Source: Mikania micrantha | Lineage: Eukaryota; Streptophyta; Magnoliopsida; Asterales; Asteraceae | Assembly: GCA_009363875.1 (NCBI GenBank) | Contig: CM018680.1 | Location: 75,271,811 to 75,335,810 of the forward strand | Length of the DNA stretch: 64,000 nt | Direction of reading: 5' to 3' | Shown here: positions 34,961-46,146 of the stretch, piece after piece | How positions within the stretch are numbered: position 1 is the stretch's first letter | Layout of the letters: each line of letters opens with the position of its first letter | Program-made: the position numbers and the translations under genes | Notes under the pieces: model-generated | The model's database searches: none | Told to the model about the DNA's origin: nothing | The model's input: only the letters and a program-made list of their open reading frames with translations

Positions 34961-37110
34961 TGTGATAACTATGTACGAGGAATTACGTCAGCAACGAATT
35001 GAGCACAGTTGATCGTGTTTAGAATTCACGTGGAGTTGACAATCGAAGTTATTATGGGATGAAAGTATGTGAGAAATGATGAACATGGGCGAAAACCGCG
35101 TACAAAACGGAGTTACGGATTGCCCAGAATCACGAAATGAAGTTTCCGTCGAAAAATGGGAAAAATGGCCTTCGCGGTACGCAGAGGAGGAGCTAAGGTC
35201 TCTACGCGGTACGCGATGATTGAAAATATCTGAGATTTCTCCGGATTCCTCCGCGGTACGCGAAGACTACTTTTTGTTTCTCCGCGGTACGCGACGAATG
35301 GGGATGTCGCCAACTTGCTTAAAAAGATCAGATTTCATCAATCATCATCATCCTCATCTTCTTGTGCTTCCAGACGACGACACCACCACCACCTTTGACA
35401 TTTTCATCATCCAACCTCTCAAATCTTTGTTTTGAAGCCTCTGGAACGTTTAGATCGCATCCGGGAACGTTTATACGAGGCCAGATCATCTTTCTACCCA
35501 CAGAACTTCTCCAGATTAGGTAATGGTTCATTCTAACCTTCTATTTTGATAATGAATGATTAAATCTTGTTTTTGAACGTAATGATATAGTTAGGGTTGT
35601 TGATTATTGCCTAGATGATGGCTAGGATTGATTTTGAATGATAAACTTGAACTGTTAACGGGTAAATCCTTGTTTTGAGCCGTTGTAATGCCCGGTTTGC
35701 ATGGAATCATAACAATGGTTATAATTGTTTAAATCATTTGGTTGTGACTATGTATGTGATTAGTTTGATTAATCTTTAACATGCAACGTGAAAGTTGAGT
35801 GTTTTAAACTAATCACAATCATTAACATACTCATTAGAACGATTATCTAATGTTTCTGATAACAGTCAGATTAGTATGTTAAACATGGTTATTAAACCTA
35901 TTCTAATACTACATTGTGATATTCCATGATATTTGGGTAGTCAATAACAAGGATTAGTCATTTCTAAGCCATTAAACTGTCTAGAGACTATCTTAGCAAT
36001 TACAATCAACAACGTTAGCTATTTGGTTAGTCTGAGATTATACTGATTAATCGAGGGAGTCATCAACTTAGTATTAGGAACCTGAGTCAGTATAGGTTCC
36101 TACATTATCATACATTGTATGATATTACATTAAAATATGTAATTAAATAGTAAGCATCAATTTGATGACTTTCAAAGCAATGTCCTTGACATTGTACGTT
36201 CAGAGAGATTTAATCAGAGAGTTGGAACATTAATAACTCATTAAACATAAACTACATGCAGAATCATCATATTATCATCGATTTGTGTGATATTCTGCTA
36301 CTACTGAATTATCAGGTGAGTTTCGTACAACCCCTTTTCTTTTTATTTTTTTTTATAAACATCGGGGTAGAACTGCTAAACTTTTGAGAACTATATGATA
36401 TGCATCAATGATATCTGTGTGATTTCATTTGACTTTTGTGGGATTTCATGGGATTTTGCCTGTAGACTGAACTCTATCATGGAACTGAAAGTCCTCATTC
36501 TTGAACTGTATCTAGTGAACCCATGTGTGGCCGAACAGAAAACATTGATAGTACTATTGGTTGACACCCCATTCGCTGGGAGGGTTGCATCTCCCCTTGT
36601 GTGAATGTTTGTTATCTGTTTCCTGAACTTCTTAATGGTATGATAGACATTAAGATAATGAGGCACTAAGATATGTACCGACGGGTAATATCTTGAGAAC
36701 TGAACTAGACGTCCGAAAGGAACTAGATACAGGTCCCATGGTTATCCGGAACTGAACTTTTGAGAACTTGTTTATCATATCATATTGTTTTAAATTGAAC
36801 TGTCGAACTCACCAGCTTTGTGCTGACGTTTCAAACTCAAACCTTTTTGCAGGTAAACAGTAATAGCGGTGAGGATGCACTTTTGGGATAATTGCACCTG
36901 TATAATTAATACTGTAATTAAATAAATATAGCTGTAATGTATTTGTGATTGCGACATCCTTGTAATGTATGTACGTTAAGTTAATCTGTGTGCTTATGAT
37001 ATCGGTTCAAGTAAGTCACACCTCACCCCAGAGACATCACCACTATGCTTCCGCAACCAGTTTGGTGAGGTCAGACCAGACACGAGGTGACGAGGGGTGG
37101 GGGTGTGACA
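34961..37110 (+). repeat. 5' LTR of gypsy-2
   Basis: TGTGATAACTATG start, GGGGGTGTGACA end. It contains four CGCGGTACGC motifs at 35173-35295. A possible intron runs from ATCAG-GTGAGT at 36316 to TTTTTGCAG at 36852. Short frames on both strands (for example 35113-35313) recur in the 3' LTR only because the LTRs are duplicated. Confidence 0.95.
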
Positions 37111-37113
37111 GGG

Positions 37114-37126
37114 TGGTATCAGAGCC
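37114..37126 (+). other. Primer-binding site of gypsy-2
   Basis: TGGTATCAGAGCC three bases after the 5' LTR. Confidence 0.95.
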
Positions 37127-37462
37127 ACAGGTTATAGAGAATTAGGTGGACTTAGAGACCTAGACTATAACCATAGGCTCGTATAGTGACACAGAGAGCA
37201 CCGAACATGTCTAACGAACAAAACTTGTTTTGAATTAAGCCAGGATAATCAGGTGGTCCGAATTCCAGTTATGAGTGGCCAGCATAACTGAAATTCGCAA
37301 CACGTGTGCATTTTAGTTTGATTCAACTCAAGCAGAACATTAATAATAATAGGAACGAATTGTTGATTTAAGATAGGGAGAAGCATCTTATCATGTACAT
37401 GTTGAATATTGTTATTTAATATTTACTTCATGATACTGATTAAAGATTTTGATTGTACAGCA

Positions 37463-38215
37463 ATGAATGATCAGGGTGAGAGGTATATTTATCAGAGATT
37501 CCCCTATGTGGTGTTGGATGATACTCCGAGCGACAGTTCGGGAGCAGACTCAGATCCTGACGAGGCTTTGTCGGTAGCCTCACAGGCGACACCTGCAGCA
37601 CCACGTACACCGTCAGCTCCTAGACCAGTTACGCCGCCACCACCAGCACCAGCACATCAACCAGCACCTATGCCATCTCCACCGAGAGTCCCAGCATGGG
37701 ATGGACTTAGGAGGATGCGGGGACAGGCCCGCAAGACCACTGGATTACCCCCCAGACATCAGATGGCTCAGCGGGATGAGCCTTCGACCGTTCATGAGGT
37801 GGGAGAATCCTCTCGCCAAGCAGAGCTGAGGGGCCAGGTGCAGCAAGTCGCTCAGGACTTGCAGGGTTTGAGGCTAGAGGTACATCAGCACCATACGCTT
37901 CTTGAGGATACTCGTAACATTGTGTTGGAGATTCTCACTTCACATCTGACCCTGATGGAGCAGGTGAATCTCATGGGTATTGACAACCAGGCTTGGAGGA
38001 TTACCGTTGAGGAGCGTTTTAGTAGGACTTTGAGGCAGAGGATAGTTGTTGCGTTTTGGCAGCAGGTGGAGGTGATGGGGGCAGGTTTAGTGCGAGTTCG
38101 AGAGTTTTTGGTTTGGTTGGAGACGGTTAGTCTCGAGACCAGGATGATAGTCCTGGCTGTGACTATGGCTGCTGTGGCCATTATATTTTCTTCTTTATCG
38201 TATTTCATACGATGA
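37463..38215 (+). CDS. Extra ORF of gypsy-2 upstream of gag: Pro-rich, coiled-coil, C-terminal membrane segment
   Basis: 250 residues from the ATG at 37463 (the frame stays open a little upstream, but this is the first ATG after the ACAG splice-acceptor-like sequence). Residues 1-40 are acidic and Ser-rich. About 45-85 are Pro/Ala-rich (a PPPPAPAHQPAPMP-like stretch). A basic patch (RRMRGQARK) follows. Residues 120-210 are helical with heptad-like Leu and Gln spacing, a probable coiled coil. The last 30 residues are strongly hydrophobic (MIVLAVTMAAVAIIFSSLSYF) and end in Ile-Arg, a tail-anchor-like membrane segment. I recognise no retroelement domain. It lies between primer site and gag, on the sense strand, in an element with intact LTRs. 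It is not an obvious envelope: there is no signal peptide and the position is wrong. Confidence 0.6.
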   Translation: MNDQGERYIYQRFPYVVLDDTPSDSSGADSDPDEALSVASQATPAAPRTPSAPRPVTPPPPAPAHQPAPMPSPPRVPAWDGLRRMRGQARKTTGLPPRHQMAQRDEPSTVHEVGESSRQAELRGQVQQVAQDLQGLRLEVHQHHTLLEDTRNIVLEILTSHLTLMEQVNLMGIDNQAWRITVEERFSRTLRQRIVVAFWQQVEVMGAGLVRVREFLVWLETVSLETRMIVLAVTMAAVAIIFSSLSYFIR

Positions 38216-39230
38216 GTCTGTTCAGATGGTTATTTTGGGATCGTCATTGTAAATCTCATTAGTAGTATGCGGATAGGTTGGGGATGTGTGATTAGTAGTT
38301 GTGAGAACGGGACATTTTGATATGGACAGATCCCGAGTTTGTGAGAGGTAGTGTATGAGGTTGTGGTTTAGAGTATCCTGACTTTTAGTTGTATTAAAAC
38401 TATGAATGTATGAAACTATGGTATTGTAATAGTATGGGTGCTTTTGTATGTCTGTATGTATAATGAACTTTGTGTGTGAACTATAAGTAATTCTTTCTGT
38501 GTGAGATCATAACTGTGTATTAATGTATCTATATGAGAACATGTCGAACTAAAATATATATTTCGCTGAAATACAGTACGGGAGCAATACTGTATGCGAA
38601 TATAACGAACTGAAAAATATATTTTGCTAAAATACAGTACGGGAGCAATACTGTATGCAAATATATCTGTAACTAACGTGCAGTACGAGAGCCATACTGT
38701 ACGAGAACATGTCTGAACCGAGAACATGCCTACTTGTGAATGTGTCTGTAACTAACGTGCAGTACGAGAGCCATACTGTACGAAAACATGTCTGAACCGA
38801 GAACGTGTCTACTTGTGAATGTGTCTGTAACTAAAGTACAGTACGAGAGCCATACTGTACGAGGACATGTCTAATGTTTGTATGAGAACTTGGTGCATGA
38901 ATTGTGAACATATCAGAGAACTTGTGTGAGAACATAACCTAGTCCTGTATGAACATATATCTAAAAACATGTGTTGCAATGCAATGAGCTGGGTAAGACT
39001 CTAACATGTTTTTGAAATAACCGGACTAAGTATAACTACAAACAGTTGTGTGGTCTGTGTGTAATGCGAACATGTCTGGACAGAATCCATGTAGTTATAC
39101 TATGTTCTCTATAATCATATTTTAATACAAATTTTCAGTGTAACTGAATATGATTGAAATTATGGGAACGAACGGGTTATATATTTAATGTTCTTGACTG
39201 ACCTGAGTTTATCTGCTTGTGAGCAGAATA
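38216..39230 (+). other. Non-coding leader between the extra ORF and gag
   Basis: About 1 kb, no frame. It holds the hairpin array at 38572-38862 and ends with a splice-acceptor-like GTGAGCAG just before the gag ATG. Confidence 0.7.
38572..38862 (+). repeat. Array of five related hairpins
   Basis: Five copies of an inverted repeat of the type ACAGTAC-GGGAGCA-ATACTGT at about 38572, 38633, 38681, 38760 and 38837. Loops are GGGAGCA or GAGAGCC, and spacing is 48-79 bp. Copies 3-5 also share flanks (CTGTAACTAA before, ACATGTCTGAACCGAGAAC after). Confidence 0.85.
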
Positions 39231-42200
39231 ATGGCTCCCAAAAGAGGTCGACCGACTAAGAGATCTATCAGGAACATTACTAACCCAGAGCCTGATCAAG
39301 TTCCACCAGTAAACACAGAAACGAATCCAGATCCACAGATAAATCGGGACACAGGTACTGATCCACCAGTGAACCCGGGAGCAAACCCTATTCCACTTGC
39401 TGGTGCCAGTGGATCCGAATCGAATGAGGCAATGATAGCACGAATTGTGCGTGAACAGTTAACTGCTTGTGGTGTTATGATACCACATCAGCCTCATGTT
39501 ACTACGGGTTCGGGTGGGGGCCCCAATACTAACGAACATACTGTTACTGGTGGCAACGCAGAAACACATCATACCATCGGTACAACTACCATTATTCCTG
39601 ATCCACCTCGACAGGGATGTACTTACAAGTATTTTGCTTCCTGTAACCCTCCTACTTTTACTGGCAAAGAAGGAGCGGCTGGTCTATTAAGGTGGATCGA
39701 GGAGATGGAAACCAAACTCAAAATCAGTCAGTGCTTGGAGGAGCATAAGGTGTCTTATGCTGCCTGTTCTTTGAAAGACTCAGCTTTGACCTGGTGGAAT
39801 ACCCAGGCCAAGACTTTGGGTTCAGCCACAGTTGATTCGATGGGCTGGAATGATTTCAAAACTCTGATTAGATCAGAGTACTGTCCCATCACTGAAATTC
39901 AAAAACTCCAGGAGGAATTCTGGAATCATTCTATGATCGGTGCTGATTGTCTGGCTTATACCGATCGTTTCCATGAACTTACTTGTTTACTTCCCGAGAT
40001 GTTTCCTACGGAAGCGGCTTTAATCGAGAAGTACATTAAGGGTCTGATTCCTCAGATACGAGGAATGGTGACTGCTGCTGAACCTACAACGTTGAAACAC
40101 ACGATTCTTTTGACCACTAAGCTTACCAATGAGGCGGTAAGGAGTGGTACTTTGTCTTTGAAGCCTCAGACGATCCATAGTAGTAGTGATGTCGGTACCT
40201 CGAATGTGTCAAAAGGTACCAAACGAAAGTGGTTCGGTAAGAACAAAACAAGGGCTCCGGCTGAAATCAGTCAGAATAAACCAACGGTGAAGAACTATGG
40301 TGCAAATGTTCCTGAGAGGAAAGCTTATACTGGGCAGGCGCCCAAATGCAATAAGTGTCCACTTCATCACACGGGACCATGTCCTGTTTGTCTGAACTGT
40401 AACCGAGTTGGACATTATGCTAAATATTGCAACTTTCCTGCTCAACCACGAAATCAAGCACCACGACAAACCACTCAAACCAACCGGTCATGCTACAAAT
40501 GTGGAAGTCCTGATCATTTCATGCGGAACTGTCCAAACAATAACACCAATCCGGGAACTGAAGCTAGGGGGAGAGCTTTTCAGATTGGTGCTACCGAGGC
40601 GAGACATGATGCTAACATTGTGACTGGTACGTTCCTACTCAATAATTTATATGCATCAGTTCTCTTTGATACGGGGGCAGATAAGAGTTTTATCTCTCCT
40701 GAATTTGCATCTTTACTTGCATTGCCTGCGGTAGATCTAGAAACTCCTTACGTTATTGAACTTGCTAACGGCAAGTTGATCAAAACTAACAGTGTTATTC
40801 AAGGATGTTCCTTGAATCTGAATGATCATCTTTTTAATATTGATTTACTTCCTATTGAGCTTGGGAGCTTTGATGTCGTTGTGGGCATGGATTGGCTTTC
40901 TGATAACCAAGCGGAAGTTGTCTGTCAAAACAAGGTGATCCGTATTCCATTACCTAACGGTAATACACTGATAGTTCAAGGAGAACGAGCTGGTAGAAAA
41001 CTTGGTATCATATCTTGTATGCGAGCTCAGAAATTTTTAAGAAAAGGCTGTTATGCTTTCCTGGCACATGTGACTGAGCATAATTCTTCACCCAAACAAA
41101 TCACAGATATTCCAGTAGTCAAGGATTTTCCTGAAGTTTTTCCTGAGGACATATCAGGATTACCCCCAGTGAGACAAGTTGAATTTCGGATTGACTTGAT
41201 TCCAGGTGCAGCACCTGTTGCTAAAGCCCCGTATCGGCTTGCACCATCCGAAATGCAAGAACTTTCAGGTCAATTGCAAGAACTGTTGGACAAAGGTTTT
41301 ATCAGACCTAGTTTCTCACCCTGGGGAGCACCAGTCCTTTTTGTGAAAAAGAAGGATGGATCATTCAGGATGTGTATTGACTATCGGGAGCTCAATAAAT
41401 TAACAATCAAAAATCGTTATCCACTACCACGTATAGATGATCTGTTTGATCAACTTCAAGGCGCTACTTACTTTTCAAAAATTGATTTGAGATCCGGATA
41501 TCATCAGTTACGAGTATATGAAGATGATGTTCCTAAAACTGCATTTCGAACTCGATATGGGCATTATGAATTTCTAGTAATGCCGTTTGGATTAACGAAT
41601 GCACCTGCAGTTTTCATGGATCTAATGAATCGGGTATGTAGGCCTTACTTGGATAAGTTTGTGATTGTATTTATTGATGATATTCTTATCTATTCTCGAA
41701 GCCAACAAGAACATGCTCAACACTTGAAACTGATCTTAGAACTTTTGGCACGTGAAAAATTATACGCCAAGTTCTCCAAGTGTGAGTTTTGGTTACGAGA
41801 AGTGCAATTCCTTGGGCATGTGGTGAATCAAGATGGCATTCAGGTGGATCCCAGTAAGATTAAAGCTGTAGAACAATGGGAAACACCACGAACCCCGACC
41901 GAAATCCGTCAATTCTTGGGACTGGCAGGTTATTATCGCAGATTTATCAGGAACTTTTCAAAGATAGCTCTGCCATTAACCACATTGACACAGAAAAATC
42001 AACAGTTTATATGGGGTTCTCAACAGGAGGAGGCGTTCCAACTGTTGAAACACAAACTTTGTAACGCACCTATCTTGGCATTACCGGAAGGTATTGATAA
42101 TTTCACAGTGTACTGTGATGCTTCACGCCAAGGTCTCGGGTGTGTTTTAATGCAGAACGATAAGGTGATTGCTTACGCTTCTCGGCAGTTGAAAGTACAC

Positions 42201-43235
42201 GAGAAGAACTATACCACTCATGATCTAGAACTTGGTGCAGTGGTGTTTGCACTCAAGATTTGGAGACACTATTTGTATGGAACTAAGTGTATCATATACA
42301 CTGATCACAAAAGTCTTCAACACATTTTAGATCAGAAAATGTTGAACATGCGGCAAAGGCGATGGGTGGAACTGTTGAACGACTATGATTGTGAAATTCG
42401 TTATCACCCAGGCAAGGCAAATGTTGTGGCCGATGCCTTAAGTCGCAAGGAACGAGTCAAACCTTTACGAGTGAAAGCGTTAGGTATGACTATTCAAACT
42501 AGTCTAATTCCTCAAATTAAAGAAGCTCAGCAACAAGCTTTACAAGCAACAAACTATTCTGCTGAGGGACTGAGAGGATTAGATAAGAAACTCGATACCA
42601 AAAACGATGGACTGTTGTATTTCAAAGACCGAATTTGGGTTCCTTTATTCGGTAACACAAGATCGATCATTTTGGATGAGGCGCACAAATCCAGGTATTC
42701 TATTCATCCAGGTGCTGACAAAATGTATAAAGATCTTAAAGACTTTTACTGGTGGCCTGGAATGAAGAAACATATCGCTGAATACGTGGGTCGATGTTTA
42801 ACGTGTTTAAAAGTAAAGGCTGAACATCAACGTCCTTCTGGGTTATTACAACAACCGGAGATTCCCATGTGGAAATGGGATCAGATCTCTATGGATTTCA
42901 TTACCAAACTACCCAGAACATCGCACAATCATGACTCTATATGGGTTATCGTTGATCGCCTTACTAAATCTGCGCATTTTATTCCCATTCGAGAAGATTA
43001 CTCTATGGATCGACTTGCTAAACTCTACATTAACGAGATTGTGTCTCGTCATGGAGTACCAATCTCTATCATTTCTGACAGAGATAGTCGATTCACATCA
43101 CGATTTTGGCAAACTCTTCAGAATGCTCTGGGCACGCAAATCAATATGAGCACAGCTTATCATCCACAAACTGACGGGCAAACGGAACGAACTAATCAAA
43201 CTCTGAGAAGACATGCTGAGAAGCTGTGTTATTGA
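39231..43235 (+). pseudogene. Gypsy-2 gag-pol polyprotein, frameshifted in integrase
   Basis: The ATG at 39231 starts MAPKRGRPTK, a typical gag opening. In order: the retrotransposon gag domain (TFTGKEGAAGLLRWIEEME near 39655); two CCHC knuckles (CLNCNRVGHYAKYC near 40391, CYKCGSPDHFMRNC near 40489); aspartic protease DTGADKSF near 40668; RT with FIDDIL near 41670; RNase H with YCDAS near 42111 and TDHKSL near 42300; and integrase with the HHCC finger near 42690-42805, Asp in MDFITK near 42892, Asp in SDRDSRF near 43078 and Glu in GQTERTN near 43184. Gag and pol share one frame. Near 43204 an extra base shifts the frame, and this reading stops at 43235. The C-terminal integrase domain continues in the next frame. 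RT-RNase H-integrase order identifies Ty3/gypsy. Confidence 0.95.
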
Positions 43236-43932
43236 TTTTGGTGGTAGCTGGGATGCTCATCTTCCACTTGTTGAATTCTCTTATAACAACAGCTACCATA
43301 CCAGTATTAAATGTGCTCCATTTGAAGCACTTTATGGACGCAAGTGCAGATCACCTGTCTGCTGGTCAGAGGTAGGTGAAAATCGAATCATAGGCCCAGA
43401 ACTTATTCAAGAAACAACTGATAAGATCGCACTCATTCAAGAACGAATTAAAGCTGCTCGCGATCGACAAAAGAGTTATGCTGATAATCGTCGTAGACCC
43501 TTGGAATTTCAAATCGGTGATCTGGTAATGTTGAAAGTTTCACCGTGGAAGGGTATATTCAGATTTGGGAAGAGAGGTAAAATTTCACCAAGATTTGTAG
43601 GACCATTTAAAGTCCTTGAACGAATTGGATCGGTAGCCTACAGACTTGAATTACCTCCTGAACTCGGTAACATTCATGATGTTTTTCATGTCTCAAATCT
43701 GAAGAAGTGCTTAGTTGATGAATCTTTGATCGTACCTCTGAAAGAAATCCAAATTGATGAGAAACTTCAATTCAGAGAAGAACCAGTTGAAGTGATGGAT
43801 CGAGAGGTGAAGGTATTAAAACGCAGTCGAATACCTATCGTCAAGATTCGATGGAACTCAAAGCGTGGACCTGAATATACGTGGGAACGTGAAGATCAGA
43901 TGAAACAGAAATACCCACACCTATTCTCATGA
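43205..43932 (+). pseudogene. C-terminal part of gypsy-2 integrase, in a shifted frame
   Basis: Continues integrase one frame over: the FGGSWDAHLPLVEFSYNN block, the GPFKVLERIGSVAYRLELP and HDVFHVSNLKKCL region typical of gypsy integrase C-termini, and a chromodomain-like tail (VKIRWNSKRGPEYTWERED...YPHLFS). Ends at TGA 43930-43932. No start of its own. Confidence 0.92.
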
Positions 43933-43986
43933 TCAATTATTATCAAGTCAGTTTTTCCTTAAATTTCGGGACGAAATTTTTATAAC

Positions 43987-43996
43987 AGGAGGAGAC
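43987..43996 (+). other. Polypurine tract of gypsy-2
   Basis: AGGAGGAGAC directly before the 3' LTR, the plus-strand primer site. Confidence 0.8.
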
Positions 43997-46146
43997 TGTG
44001 ATAACTGTGTACGAGGAATTACGTCAGCAACGAATTGAGCACAGTTGATCGTGTTTAGAATTCACGTGGAGTTGACAATCAAAGTTATTATGGGATGAAA
44101 GTATGTGAGAAATGATGAACATGGGCGAAAACCGCGTACAAAACGGAGTTACGGATTGCCCAGAATCACGAAATGAAGTTTCCGTCGAAAAATGGGAAAA
44201 ATGGCCTTCGCGGTACGCAGAGGAGGAGCTAAGGTCTCTACGCGGTACGCGATGATTGAAAATATCTGAGATTTCTCCGGATTCCTCCGCGGTACGCGAA
44301 GACTACTTTTTGTTTCTCCGCGGTACGCGACGAATGGGGATGTCGCCAACTTGCTTAAAAAGATCAGATTTCATCAATCATCATCATCCTCATCTTCTTG
44401 TGCTTCCAGACGACGACACCACCACCACCTTTGACATTTTCATCATCCAACCTCTCAAATCTTTGTTTTGAAGCCTCTGGAACGTTTAGATCGCATCCGG
44501 GAACGTTTATACGAGGCCAGATCATCTTTCTACCCGCAGAACTTCTCCAGATTAGGTAATGGTTCATTCTAACCTTCTATTTTGATAATGAATGATTAAA
44601 TCTTGTTTTTGAACGTAATGATATAGTTAGGGTTGTTGATTATTGCCTAGATGATGGCTAGGATTGATTTTGAATGATAAACTTGAACTGTTAACGGGTA
44701 AATCCTTGTTTTGAGCCGTTGTAATGCCCGGTTTGCATGGAATCATAACAATGGTTATAATGGTTTAAATCATTTGGTTGTGACTATGTATGTGATTAGT
44801 TTGATTAATCTTTAACATGCAACGTGAAAGTTGAGTGTTTTAAACTAATCACAATCATTAACATACTCATTAGAACGATTATCTAATGTTTCTGATAACA
44901 GTCAGATTAGTATGTTAAACATGGTTATTAAACCTATTCTAATACTACATTGTGATATTCCATGATATTTGGGTAGTCAATAACAAGGATTAGTCATTTC
45001 TAAGCCATTAAACTGTCTAGAGACTATCTTAGCAATTACAATCAACAACGTTAGCTATTTGGTTAGTCTGAGATTATACTGATTAATCGAGGGAGTCATC
45101 AACTTAGTATTAGGAACCTGAGTCAGTATAGGTTCCTACATTATCATACATTGTATGATATTACATTAAAATATGTAATTAAATACTAAGCATCAATTTG
45201 ATGACTTTCAAAGCAATGTCCTTGACATTGTACGTTCAGAGAGATTTAATCAGCGAGTTGGAACATTAATAACTCATTAAACATAAACTACATGCAGAAT
45301 CATCATATTATCATCGATTTGTGTGATATTCTGCTACTACTGAATTATCAGGTGAGTTTCGTACAACCCCTTTTCTTTTTATTTTTTTTTATAAACATCG
45401 GGGTAGAACTGCTAAACTTTTGAGAACTATATGATATGCATCAATGATATCTGTGTGATTTCATTTGACTTTTGTGGGATTTCATGGGATTTTGCCTGTA
45501 GACTGAACTCTATCATGGAACTGAAAGTCCTCATTCTTGAACTGTATCTAGTGAACCCATGTGTGGCCGAACAGAAAACATTGATAGTACTATTGGTTGA
45601 CACCCCATTCGCTGGGAGGATTGCATCTCCCCTTGTGTGAATGTTTGTTATCTGTTTCCTGAACTTCTTAATGGTATGATAGACATTAAGATAATGAGGC
45701 ACTAAGATATGTACCGACGGGTAATATCTTGAGAACTGAACTAGACGTCCGAAAGGAACTAGATACAGGTCTCATGGTTATCCGGAACTGAACTTTTGAG
45801 AACTTGTTTATCATATCATATTGTTTTAAATTGAACTGTCGAACTCACCAGCTTTGTGCTGACGTTTCAAACTCAAACCTTTTTGCAGGTAAACAGTAAT
45901 AGCGGTGAGGATGCACTTTTGGGATAATTGCACCTGTATAATTAATACTGTAATTAAATAAATATAGCTGTAATGTATTTGTGATTGCGACATCCTTGTA
46001 ATGTATGTACGTTAAGTTAATCTGTGTGCTTATGATATCGGTTCAAGTAAGTCACACCTCACCCCAGAGACATCACCACTATGCTTCCGCAACCAGTTTG
46101 GTGAGGTCAGACCAGACACGAGGTGACGAGGGGTGGGGGTGTGACA
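43997..46146 (+). repeat. 3' LTR of gypsy-2
   Basis: Same length as the 5' LTR and nearly identical. Differences seen include A/G near 44007, G/A near 44082, A/G near 44538, T/G near 44762 and G/C near 45187. Confidence 0.95.

Larger units (their letters stand above)
34961..46146 (+). mobile_element. Gypsy-2: full-length young Ty3/gypsy element, TSD CCAGG
   Basis: LTRs of equal length (2150 bp; 34961-37110 and 43997-46146) flanked by CCAGG (34956-34960 and 46147-46151). Primer site, an extra ORF, a hairpin array, gag-pol and polypurine tract follow in order. The two LTRs differ at about eight positions by eye (under 0.5 percent), so insertion is recent. Long LTRs and the C-terminal integrase tail suit a Tekay/Del-like chromovirus; lineage is inferred. 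A one-base insertion in integrase makes this copy unable to make a full polyprotein. Confidence 0.95.

Noticed and set aside
35113..35435. Open frames on both strands, repeated at 44149-44471
   Set aside because: They lie inside the two LTRs of gypsy-2 and recur only because LTRs are duplicates; no protein features, alternative start codons.
37463..38215. Extra ORF as a retroviral envelope
   Set aside because: It is upstream of gag, lacks a signal peptide and has a single C-terminal hydrophobic segment; envelope-like ORFs lie after pol.
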